The position numbers were made by a program, and so were the translations under genes. From contig SRSL01000003.1 of assembly GCA_009735695.1 (NCBI GenBank), positions 62,001-126,000 on the forward strand: 64,000 nucleotides of DNA. Direction: 5' to 3'. Origin of the DNA: Christiangramia bathymodioli. Its GTDB lineage: Bacteria > Bacteroidota > Bacteroidia > Flavobacteriales > Flavobacteriaceae. Below are positions 16,703 through 24,444 of the stretch, in pieces. Position 1 is the stretch's first letter. Every line of letters starts with the position of its first letter. The notes under the pieces are model-generated. The model did not search any database and was not told the DNA's origin. It was given only the letters and a program-made list of their open reading frames with translations.

Positions 16703-16754
16703 ATATTTCTTGGTTTGAGGAATTGTAGAAATACAAGTATGGGCTGATAAACAC

Positions 16755-18971
16755 TTATAAAACTTTATCAAGGCTAATTGGCAATTCCCGTACCCTTTTC
16801 CCGGTAGCATTATAGATCGCGTTCGAAATCGCTGCAGCAACACCCACAATTCCTATCTCTCCGAGACCTTTCGCTCCCAACGGATTTACGATCTCGTCTG
16901 TTTCTGGCACAAAAATGACCTCCAGTTCCTGAACATCGGCATGAACAGCTACCTGATATTCGGCTAAATTGGCATTCATGATCCTGCCATTGCGATCATC
17001 CATCATTCCTTCCTCTTCCAGTGCCATCCCAATTCCCCAGGTAATTCCCCCAATGATCTGACTTCTGGCTGTTTTGGGATTCAGAATTTTTCCACCGGCA
17101 ATAGCACTAACTACCCTTGGAATCTGGATCATGCCGGTATCTTCATCTACATGAACTTCTACCATGACACAGGAATGAGAATAGCAGGAAAAATCACTTC
17201 TGCTATCGGCGGGCTCTGAATTTACCTCCACCTCAACCTGGTCCTGCCCCGAGACCGCTAAAATTTCTGAAAAAGAAACTGATGCTCCTTCTCCTACCCG
17301 AACTTCTCCGTTTTCAAAGATCGCATTTTCAAAAAGCATATTTTCGAATAGCTCCGGATGGCTTCTTTTGGCAAGTTCAAAAAGGTTCTTTTGCAGTTCT
17401 TTACAAACCAGCTTTACCGCCGATCCTACCGAAGACGCGGTCCAGGATCCACCCTCAATAGGTGCCTGGGGCAATGTGGAATCTCCCAGTTTGAATTCAA
17501 CGTTCTCTATCGAAATTCCCAGCATTTCCGCGGCTATCTGTGACATAATGGTGTAGGTACCAGTCCCGATATCGGCCGTGCCACTACTTACGCTAAGCTT
17601 TCCTTCGGAAGTAAAGATCGCTTTAGCTGCAGATTTTTGCTGCATGGCTTCCCAAACTCCTGTTGCCATACCGTAACCCACAAGTTGATTAGCTTTTTTG
17701 TGGCTTCGGGGTTCAGGTTTTCGATTTTCCCATCCAAATTTTTCGGCAGCCCTCTGATAGCAGGCTTTAAGCTCTTTACTCGAAAACGGCTTTTTTTCAT
17801 TCTGATCTTGTTCCGCATAATTGATCAGTCTCAGTTCCAGGGGATCTATCCCGGCTTTTACGGCGAGTTCATCCATGGCACATTCCAGGGCGAACATCCC
17901 GGTTGAACCTCCAGGAGCTCTCATATCCAGAGGTGTATAAACATCTACTGGCACTAATTGGTAATCCAGTGCCACATTTTCGCATTGGTACATAAGTCCA
18001 GACCAGTCTACTACCGTTTCGTTGAATTTCTCGAACCGGGAGGTCTCGGCAAATGCCTGGTGCTGAATCGATCTCAATTTTCCTTTTTTATCTGAAGAAA
18101 GCTTGATCTTCTGAAGACATGCCGGCCGGTGGCCAAAACTGAACATCTGCGTTCTGGTCATCACCACTTTAACGGGGAGCTCCAGAGCTTTTGAAGCCAA
18201 TGCGGCCATGAATAGCTGGTACTGCGGCCGTAGACCTGAACCGAAGGCGCCACCAATAAAAGGAGAGATCACCCGAACTTTTTCCTTTTCGAGATTAAAA
18301 ACCCCGGCAATATACTGCTGACTGCTACTTACCCCCTGTATCTTATCATAGATCGTAAAACTTTCATCTTCTTTATTCCAAATAGCTACCGAAGCAAAAG
18401 GCTCCATCGGGTTGTGATATTCTCTCGGCTGATAATATTCTGTGTCAATTTTAACTTCTGAAGATTCATAAGCAGCCTTTGCATCTCCCCGTGGTTCCGG
18501 CGGATCTGGCACATCTTCTGTGGTTGCAATGTCAAGGTTTTTCCGGATGTCAACTTCAAAGCCTTCTTCTTTCTCGTATTCCACCTTCACCAGGCCGGCA
18601 GCAAAAGCCGCAGTTTCAAAAGTGTCTGCAACCACCAGGGCAATTGGCTGGCCATTGTACAAAATGTTCTCATCATTTAAAGGTCGGAATGGATTACCAG
18701 GAGGCGATAGCGGATCGGTATAATCTGAATCGATCTTTACCTCAACAGGAATATTTTCGTGTGTGAACACTTCCCGAACTCCCGGAAACTGCAAAGCTTT
18801 GTCCGAGTCAATACTCAAAATTTTGCCCCTGGAAATTCTGCTGTTGATCACATAGCCGTGAACCAGGTCAGCAGGATTGAATTCTGCACTATAAGGAGCC
18901 TGCCCGGTCACCTTTTTAATTCCATCTACGCGCCTGGTAGATTTCCCAATATATTTTGTATCTGCTATCAT
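16755..18971 (-). CDS. paoC: Molybdopterin-binding subunit of xanthine dehydrogenase-family oxidoreductase
   Basis: A 738-residue large subunit of the molybdenum hydroxylase family, closest in layout to aldehyde oxidoreductase PaoC (YagR). Visible blocks: GKSTRRVDGIKKVTGQAPYSAEF at the start, YNGQPIALVVADT (about 104-116), YHNPMEPFASVA, FIGGAFGSGLRPQY (Moco loop), RAPGGSTGMFALECAMDELA, GTADIGTGTYTIMSQIAAEMLG, EGGSWTASSVGSAV, and GAKGLGEIGIVG near the C-terminus holding the catalytic Glu. It oxidises aldehydes or N-heterocycles with water as oxygen donor. It is third in an operon with the FAD subunit (1 bp gap) and the 2Fe-2S subunit. The natural substrate cannot be told from sequence. Confidence 0.92.
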   Translation of the reverse strand: MIADTKYIGKSTRRVDGIKKVTGQAPYSAEFNPADLVHGYVINSRISRGKILSIDSDKALQFPGVREVFTHENIPVEVKIDSDYTDPLSPPGNPFRPLNDENILYNGQPIALVVADTFETAAFAAGLVKVEYEKEEGFEVDIRKNLDIATTEDVPDPPEPRGDAKAAYESSEVKIDTEYYQPREYHNPMEPFASVAIWNKEDESFTIYDKIQGVSSSQQYIAGVFNLEKEKVRVISPFIGGAFGSGLRPQYQLFMAALASKALELPVKVVMTRTQMFSFGHRPACLQKIKLSSDKKGKLRSIQHQAFAETSRFEKFNETVVDWSGLMYQCENVALDYQLVPVDVYTPLDMRAPGGSTGMFALECAMDELAVKAGIDPLELRLINYAEQDQNEKKPFSSKELKACYQRAAEKFGWENRKPEPRSHKKANQLVGYGMATGVWEAMQQKSAAKAIFTSEGKLSVSSGTADIGTGTYTIMSQIAAEMLGISIENVEFKLGDSTLPQAPIEGGSWTASSVGSAVKLVCKELQKNLFELAKRSHPELFENMLFENAIFENGEVRVGEGASVSFSEILAVSGQDQVEVEVNSEPADSRSDFSCYSHSCVMVEVHVDEDTGMIQIPRVVSAIAGGKILNPKTARSQIIGGITWGIGMALEEEGMMDDRNGRIMNANLAEYQVAVHADVQELEVIFVPETDEIVNPLGAKGLGEIGIVGVAAAISNAIYNATGKRVRELPISLDKVL

Positions 18972-18972
18972 C

Positions 18973-19959
18973 TTACTTTTCCATTGCTTCGGTTAATGCT
19001 CTTACTATGGTCTTTTTCGCCAGCGGAATTTTAAAATCGTTATCTCCATACCCGGTCGCGCCTTCCAGCAGTTTTTTAGCAAGGGCCTCAAAATTTTCCC
19101 GGCTGGCAGTCATTTGCTGAAATTCCTTTTCAATTTCAGGTTTTCTCCAGGGTTTGTGTGCTACTCCTCCCAGGGCTACCCTTATGTCTTCAATTTTATC
19201 TCCCTCCAGTTCTAGCGCAGCAGCAACCGAAACCAGCGCAAAGGCATAAGACGGCCTGTCTCTTACCTTGAGGTAAGCATAGTGCATGGAAAATCCTTTC
19301 TTCGGAAGTTCAATTCCCGTGATCAATTCTCCTTTTTTTAGATTGGTTTCATTATGCGGGGTATCCCCTGGCAAACGATGAAATTCAAGAATGGGAATTT
19401 TTCGCTCTCCTTCTTTGCCACTCACAAGAACCGTAGCATCCAGAGCTGCCAGTGCCACCGCCATATCGGAAGGATGGGTCGCGATGCAATGTTCACTTGC
19501 TCCTAAAATCGCATGAATACGGTTAAAACCTTCTAGAGCGGCACAACCGCTGCCGGGCAACCGTTTATTGCATGGCATCGAAGTGTCATAAAAATAATAA
19601 CAACGGGTGCGTTGCATTAAATTACCGCCATTCGTGGCCATATTCCGTAACTGTGCTGAAGCCGCAGCCAAAATGGCTTCAGATAATAACGGATAATTCT
19701 TTTCTACCTTTTCATGGTAAGCGGTATCGGCATTGGTGACCGTGGCGCCTAATACTAAACCACCATCATCGGTAGATTTAATTTCGGAAAGATCAAGATG
19801 ATTAATATCTATTAGCTGGTCTGGGTTCTCCACCCGGTATTTCATAAGATCCAGCAAGTTGGTCCCGCCTCCAATATAACGTACCTCTTTTTCTGTTGAA
19901 CCTGCGGTATTTATTGCGCTTTTAATATCTTGTGCTTTGCTAAAGGAAATATTATTCAT
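18973..19959 (-). CDS. paoB: FAD-binding subunit of molybdenum hydroxylase (with extra Cys cluster)
   Basis: A 328-residue medium subunit. The FAD-binding loop is YIGGGTNLLDLMK near 28-40, with a second conserved stretch SAQLRNMATNGGNLMQRTRC (about 100-120) and PSYAFALVSVAAALELEG in the CO-dehydrogenase flavoprotein C-terminal domain. A segment after QRTRC contains four cysteines (CYYF, MPCNKR, GSGCAA, EHCIA), matching the insert that carries an additional [4Fe-4S] cluster in E. coli PaoB. It passes electrons between the FeS subunit and FAD. Its gene lies 3 bp after the 2Fe-2S subunit gene and almost touches paoC, so translation is likely coupled. Confidence 0.9.
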   Translation of the reverse strand: MNNISFSKAQDIKSAINTAGSTEKEVRYIGGGTNLLDLMKYRVENPDQLIDINHLDLSEIKSTDDGGLVLGATVTNADTAYHEKVEKNYPLLSEAILAAASAQLRNMATNGGNLMQRTRCYYFYDTSMPCNKRLPGSGCAALEGFNRIHAILGASEHCIATHPSDMAVALAALDATVLVSGKEGERKIPILEFHRLPGDTPHNETNLKKGELITGIELPKKGFSMHYAYLKVRDRPSYAFALVSVAAALELEGDKIEDIRVALGGVAHKPWRKPEIEKEFQQMTASRENFEALAKKLLEGATGYGDNDFKIPLAKKTIVRALTEAMEK

Positions 19960-19962
19960 AGC

Positions 19963-20469
19963 CTATTTTTTTGAGGTTCCTTTGATTCCTTTTTGTTTCA
20001 TTTCAGCCACCACCTTGTAGATATTGGCATAAGCGCCGCACCTGCAAATGTTGCCACTCATCAGGTCCCTGATCTCGTCGGGACTATTTCCTTTATCCAT
20101 ATTCAGTAAACCTATGGTGGAACAGATCTGTCCCGGTGTGCAATAGCCGCACTGAAATGCATCATGTTCCAGGAATGCCTCCTGCACCGGATGCAGGTCA
20201 TCTCCGTTTGCGAGACCTTCTATTGTGGTGATTTCCTTTTCCACCTGCATGGCAGCAAGGGTTAAACAGGAATTGATATGCTTCCCGTTGACCAGGACCG
20301 TACAGGCACCACATTGCCCATGATCGCAGCCTTTTTTAGTTCCAGTAAGTTTCAGATGTTCTCGAAGCGCATCCAAAAGCGTGGTCCATGCTGAAATTTG
20401 AAGCTGGACCTGATTCCCATTAATATTGAGTGTGATCCCCGTGGTTTCCGGGTGTTTAGTGACTTCCAT
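19963..20469 (-). CDS. paoA: 2Fe-2S subunit of molybdenum hydroxylase, without Tat leader
   Basis: A 168-residue small subunit with both [2Fe-2S] domains: a plant-ferredoxin-like site KKGCDHGQCGACTVLVNG ... NSCLTLA (about 45-75) and the helical site FQCGYCTPGQ ... NICRCGAYANI. First gene of the paoABC-like operon, ATG at 20469. E. coli PaoA carries a twin-arginine signal that takes the complex to the periplasm; here the protein starts a few residues before the ferredoxin fold (MEVTKHPETTGITLNING) and no RR motif is found in frame upstream, so this enzyme is predicted to be cytoplasmic. No PaoD/XdhC-type maturation chaperone gene is in the window. Confidence 0.92.
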   Translation of the reverse strand: MEVTKHPETTGITLNINGNQVQLQISAWTTLLDALREHLKLTGTKKGCDHGQCGACTVLVNGKHINSCLTLAAMQVEKEITTIEGLANGDDLHPVQEAFLEHDAFQCGYCTPGQICSTIGLLNMDKGNSPDEIRDLMSGNICRCGAYANIYKVVAEMKQKGIKGTSKK

Positions 20470-20819
20470 TATAGACAGGTTTGGTTGTTTAATTTTTATT
20501 TGAATTGACCAGATGTTTCAGGGGGAATAATTAGTTGGCCGGTTAAATTCAATTTCTACTAATATAACTTCCAGAGAACTATCGAAAGAGCTATTCTCGA
20601 AAAAGGATCGTCACAATTGCGTGTTTTGGAGAATTTTAGGTGTTAATTAACGTAATTTCACATCCAGGACATTCAAAAAGCAGTTACTGAAGATTTCAAT
20701 TTTAAGCGGTTAAGAAAATTTATACTCTTTCCTGTCATTTCAAAATTTTAGCTCTGAAAGGAGAACTCCAAGCAGCGATATCGACAAATATGATTTTATC
20801 TTCACTCTAAAAATTAACC
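20470..20819. other. Promoter region of the paoABC-like operon; no gene
   Basis: About 350 bases between two minus-strand transcripts. No credible open frame. It must contain the promoter of the molybdenum hydroxylase operon near 20470-20560 and the end of the flavodoxin-like transcript. No riboswitch-like fold (for example a Moco RNA element) was recognised by eye. Confidence 0.4.
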
Positions 20820-21470
20820 TTATTCGCTCATCTCTTTCGCTTTCTCTTCGAGCTTTTTCACATTAGTGGGGTACGGATTCTCCTTAAGCGTTTTGGCAAG
20901 ATGAACCATATTATGGACCATTAGAAGTAAACTGTTATTGGTAAATTCGTGCTTATCCCCATCGGCCTTGATATAACTTGGACCCGGTCCTGCTTTTCCA
21001 ACATAGTAACTGAAAGCATTAACAGGAATGCTAAAGCCCTGTTCCGAAAGATCAAATAGGATACTCGAAATTGCTTTTTTAGCCCCATCCTCGTTACCAT
21101 CGATCAGGACACCAGCTACTTTATTGTAGGTAGGATATTGCCCGTTCTTATCATTGCCCTCTTCCATAATTCCATCAAACCGCTCGTTGACCATTTTTGC
21201 TACCGAGCTGCGGTCTCCTCTCCAGATTGGTGAGGCTATGATGAGCATATCAGCTGCTTTTACTTTTTTAAGAATATTGGGCCAGTCATCACCATTTCCC
21301 TCGTCTGATGTGTTTCCAAAGCTTACATCATGATCTACTACTCTTATACTTTCAGTTTCCACATCCAGGTCTTTGAATATCTTTTCTGCATTTTTAATAA
21401 AAGCTTCGGTATTCGAAGTTTCTGGAGACTTTTTTAAAGTACAGTTGAGAAAAAGTGCTTTCATCTTCAT
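20820..21470 (-). CDS. Flavodoxin-like / NADPH-dependent FMN reductase family protein
   Basis: A 216-residue flavodoxin-fold protein. The N-terminal FMN phosphate-binding region is LFLNCTLKKSPETSNTEAFI (about 5-24), followed by KAADMLIIASPIWRGDRSSVAKMVNERF (about 70-98), the second FMN loop. It probably reduces FMN or quinones with NAD(P)H. The start at 21470 gives MKMKALFLN; the ATG two codons later is equally possible. It is upstream of the paoABC-like operon on the same strand but 350 bp away, and 175 bp downstream of lpdA, so probably its own transcript. Confidence 0.82.
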   Translation of the reverse strand: MKMKALFLNCTLKKSPETSNTEAFIKNAEKIFKDLDVETESIRVVDHDVSFGNTSDEGNGDDWPNILKKVKAADMLIIASPIWRGDRSSVAKMVNERFDGIMEEGNDKNGQYPTYNKVAGVLIDGNEDGAKKAISSILFDLSEQGFSIPVNAFSYYVGKAGPGPSYIKADGDKHEFTNNSLLLMVHNMVHLAKTLKENPYPTNVKKLEEKAKEMSE

Positions 21471-21644
21471 AATCGTTTTTATTTTTATTGGATTTACAAC
21501 TTACAATAAACCACTTCTTATCTCAGTTAACGACCGGTTAAAAGAAATCAGGTTCTGTTAGTTAAAAGCTAAATCTCTGGAATATGGAATGTTGCCTATC
21601 CTAAACGAATCCTGTTGCAACAGACTCTAAGTTTTTGGAAAACT

Positions 21645-23042
21645 TTAGGGAGCGAGGTGAGTTGGTACCCCCGTAAAGCTTTCCGCGGCTTCCATAATGG
21701 TTTCAGATAAAGTAGGATGCGGATGTATGCTTAGCGAAAGATCTTTTGTCGTGGCCGCCATTTCTATCGCGAGAGAGATCTCTGAAATCAGGCTTCCGGC
21801 ATTTTTTCCTGCTACCCCTCCTCCTAGAATCCGGCCTGTTTTGGGTTCTGCCAGCAGTTTGGTAAGTCCGGAACTGCTTCCCATGGAAAGCGCTCTCCCA
21901 GATGCCGACCAGGGAAATTTTAAAACCAGCACCTCCACCCCCTCTTCAGAAGCCTGGGTTTCGGTGAGTCCGCACCAGGCGATTTCGGGATTGGTGAATA
22001 CGATCCCGGGAATGGATTTTGGATCATATGCACTGGCCTTTTCGCCGGCGATCACCTCTGCAGCGACTCGTGCTTCATAATTTGCCTTATGCGCCAGCAT
22101 AGGCTCCCCGGTGAGATCACCAATCGCGTAAATAGTCTCTACCGTTGTTCGTCGTTTTTCATCGACTTCAATAAACCCATTTTTAGTGATTTTAATACTG
22201 GTATTATCCAGGTCTAAAGAAGCTGTATTTGGTTTTCGGCCAGCCGCGACCAGTACTTTATCGAATTGCTTCTCTTTGGTTTCACCTTCCATCTGCAATT
22301 CTACTTTTACCTTTTTATCTTCTGCGGAAAGCTTTTCGATTTTTGTGTTGAAATAAACCTCCTCGAAAGGATGCTTTTCCTTAAAGACCTTCACCAGGTC
22401 CCTGTCGGTTCCCGGAAGAAATCCTTCGGTCATTTCGGCTACTGAAACCTTGCATCCCAGGGCCGCGTACGCACTTCCCATTTCCAGCCCGATATATCCT
22501 CCGCCAATGACAAGCATGGAATCTGGGAGGTCATCCAGATCGAGAGCATCGGTAGAATCGATCACTTTTTCGTGATCGATCTCTATCCCGGGCAGTTCAA
22601 GATTTTTAGAACCTGTGGCCAGGATCAGGTTGTCGAAACTCAATTCTTTACCGCTTTCTTTTAACCTGATCTTTTTATCGGAAACAAAGCTCGCCTTATC
22701 CTGAATAAATTCGACATCCCGGCTTTCAGCCAGTTGACCCAGACCTTCGGTTAATTTGCTCACTACGTTATCTTTCCACTTCCTGATCTTTTCAATATCT
22801 ATTTCAGGTTTTCCGAATTTGATCCCAAATTCCGAAGCTTCTTCGGCCTCCTGTTTCAGCTTAGCAATATGCAGTAAAGTCTTTGAAGGAATACAACCCC
22901 GGTAAAGGCACACCCCACCTGGATTTTCTTGAGGATCGATCAGGCATACTTTTAATCCGAGATCGGCAGCCTTAAATGCCGCGGCATATCCGCCCGGGCC
23001 GGCGCCAATGATGATCAGTTCTTTTTTGTTGTTTTCAGCCAT
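21645..23042 (-). CDS. lpdA: Dihydrolipoyl dehydrogenase (E3)
   Basis: A 465-residue flavoprotein disulfide reductase. FAD-binding GxGxxG: IIGAGPGGYAAAF (about 11-23). Redox-active pair Cys45/Cys50 in GGVCLYRGCIPSKTLL. NAD-binding GGGYIGLEMGSAYAALG near 180. FAD segment TIYAIGDLTGEPMLAHKA near 310. Catalytic HPHPTLSE near the C-terminus. It re-oxidises the lipoamide of the E2 protein and makes NADH. Third gene of an aceE-aceF-lpdA operon, 11 bp after E2, so this copy is dedicated to pyruvate dehydrogenase. Confidence 0.95.
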   Translation of the reverse strand: MAENNKKELIIIGAGPGGYAAAFKAADLGLKVCLIDPQENPGGVCLYRGCIPSKTLLHIAKLKQEAEEASEFGIKFGKPEIDIEKIRKWKDNVVSKLTEGLGQLAESRDVEFIQDKASFVSDKKIRLKESGKELSFDNLILATGSKNLELPGIEIDHEKVIDSTDALDLDDLPDSMLVIGGGYIGLEMGSAYAALGCKVSVAEMTEGFLPGTDRDLVKVFKEKHPFEEVYFNTKIEKLSAEDKKVKVELQMEGETKEKQFDKVLVAAGRKPNTASLDLDNTSIKITKNGFIEVDEKRRTTVETIYAIGDLTGEPMLAHKANYEARVAAEVIAGEKASAYDPKSIPGIVFTNPEIAWCGLTETQASEEGVEVLVLKFPWSASGRALSMGSSSGLTKLLAEPKTGRILGGGVAGKNAGSLISEISLAIEMAATTKDLSLSIHPHPTLSETIMEAAESFTGVPTHLAP

Positions 23043-23053
23043 ATGATTTAAAA

Positions 23054-24421
23054 TTAGGCTCCCAGAAGTGCTTCATACGGATCTTCCAGGGCTTTGGCGA
23101 TCCAGTGTAGGAATTGCACCCCTTCTGCCCCGTCTATCAACCGGTGATCGTAAGACAGACTTAAAGGCAATATATTTCTCGGCTCAAGGTTGCCATCTAC
23201 ATAAACCGGTTTCTTTGCAGCCCGGGAAACACCAAGGATAGCCACCTGCGGATGATAAATGATCGGGGTGAAATTGGTTCCTCCGAAACCACCAAGGTTG
23301 GAAATGCTAAAATTTCCTCCCTTCATGCTATCGGGATCCAGTTTACCTTCTCGGGCTTTTTCCGCCAGTTCGACCAGCTCCCTCGCGATCTCGATCAGGC
23401 CTTTTTTATCCACATCCCTGATCACCGGAACCAGCAATCCTTTTTCGGTATCTACGGCCACCCCTATGTTCACATATTTTTTCAGGATCATCTGCTCGTT
23501 TTCCATATCTACACTGGCATTGAATTTTGGAAATCGCTGTAATGCAGTAGCGGCAATTTTAATCAGGATAGCCGTAATACTGAGTTTTCCACCCGCTTTT
23601 TCAGCTTTTTCCTTATGTTTTTCCATGAATTCCTCGATACCGGAAATATCGGCTTCCTCGAACTGAAAAACATGAGGGATCTCTTTCCAGGCTGCGGAAG
23701 TATTCTCTGCGGTGGCCGTCCGGATTCCTGAAAGTTTTTTGACTTCGGTTTCTCCAAATTCGCTGAAATCTGGAAGTTTAGACAAAGAGGTAGTCTGCTT
23801 TTGACCTCCTCCCTTCGCGTGGGCCTTCACATCTTCCCTACTGATCCTTCCGCCTTCACCGCTGCCGGACACCTGGGAAATATCCACTCCCAGTTCCCGG
23901 GCAAAGCGTCGCACACCAGGAGCCGCGGGTACATTTTCGCCGGTTCCAGATTTTGAAGGGTCTTCTTTATCCTTTTCAGAAGATTTCCCAGGCTTTTCTT
24001 CCTTTCCTGATTTGTCTTCCTCATCAGCTTTTTCCTCTTCATCTTCGGAAGTTTCTTCTTGCTTTTTTCCTGACTTTTTGGATTTGCTGTCTTCCGAATC
24101 ATTCTCTGTAGCCTCTTCCTGCCCTTCCTGGCTGTCTTCTTTTTTTCCACTTTTTTCTTCGGAATTTTCCTCAGAATCGCCGCCGGAAACCTCCAGGGTA
24201 AGGATCACGTCACCAACCTCAACCTCATCTCCCTCGCTAACTTTGATTGTTTCCACAGTTCCGGCTTTTGGGGATGGGATCTCCACCGAAGCTTTATCAG
24301 ATTCCACCACGATCAGGCTCTGGTCTTTTTCTATCTGGTCTCCTTCAGAAACAAGCACCTCGTTCACGGTCGCTTTTTCGACTCCTTCAGATATTTGCGG
24401 AATTTTAATTTCTTCAGCCAT
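23054..24421 (-). CDS. aceF: Pyruvate dehydrogenase E2, dihydrolipoamide acetyltransferase
   Basis: A 455-residue E2 with one lipoyl domain (about 1-78; lipoyl Lys43 in ESDKASVEIPSP), a long charged linker (about 80-165) made almost only of E, D, K, S, G and Q, a peripheral-subunit-binding domain (APGVRRFARELGVDISQVSGSGEGGRISREDV) and the catalytic core with HRLIDG near 430 (SYDHRLIDGAEGVQF). It transfers acetyl groups to CoA. The usual Ala/Pro-rich flexible linker is replaced here by a highly acidic, serine-rich one, possibly a salt-adapted form. It is 23 bp after aceE and 11 bp before lpdA. Confidence 0.94.
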   Translation of the reverse strand: MAEEIKIPQISEGVEKATVNEVLVSEGDQIEKDQSLIVVESDKASVEIPSPKAGTVETIKVSEGDEVEVGDVILTLEVSGGDSEENSEEKSGKKEDSQEGQEEATENDSEDSKSKKSGKKQEETSEDEEEKADEEDKSGKEEKPGKSSEKDKEDPSKSGTGENVPAAPGVRRFARELGVDISQVSGSGEGGRISREDVKAHAKGGGQKQTTSLSKLPDFSEFGETEVKKLSGIRTATAENTSAAWKEIPHVFQFEEADISGIEEFMEKHKEKAEKAGGKLSITAILIKIAATALQRFPKFNASVDMENEQMILKKYVNIGVAVDTEKGLLVPVIRDVDKKGLIEIARELVELAEKAREGKLDPDSMKGGNFSISNLGGFGGTNFTPIIYHPQVAILGVSRAAKKPVYVDGNLEPRNILPLSLSYDHRLIDGAEGVQFLHWIAKALEDPYEALLGA

Positions 24422-24444
24422 GTTCTTTAATTTTTAATATGAAA

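Noticed and set aside
24012-24437. Long serine-rich plus-strand frame opposite aceF
   Set aside because: It is the antisense of the acidic E2 linker (GAA/GAT/AAA codons read back as TTC/ATC/TCT), with no own features.
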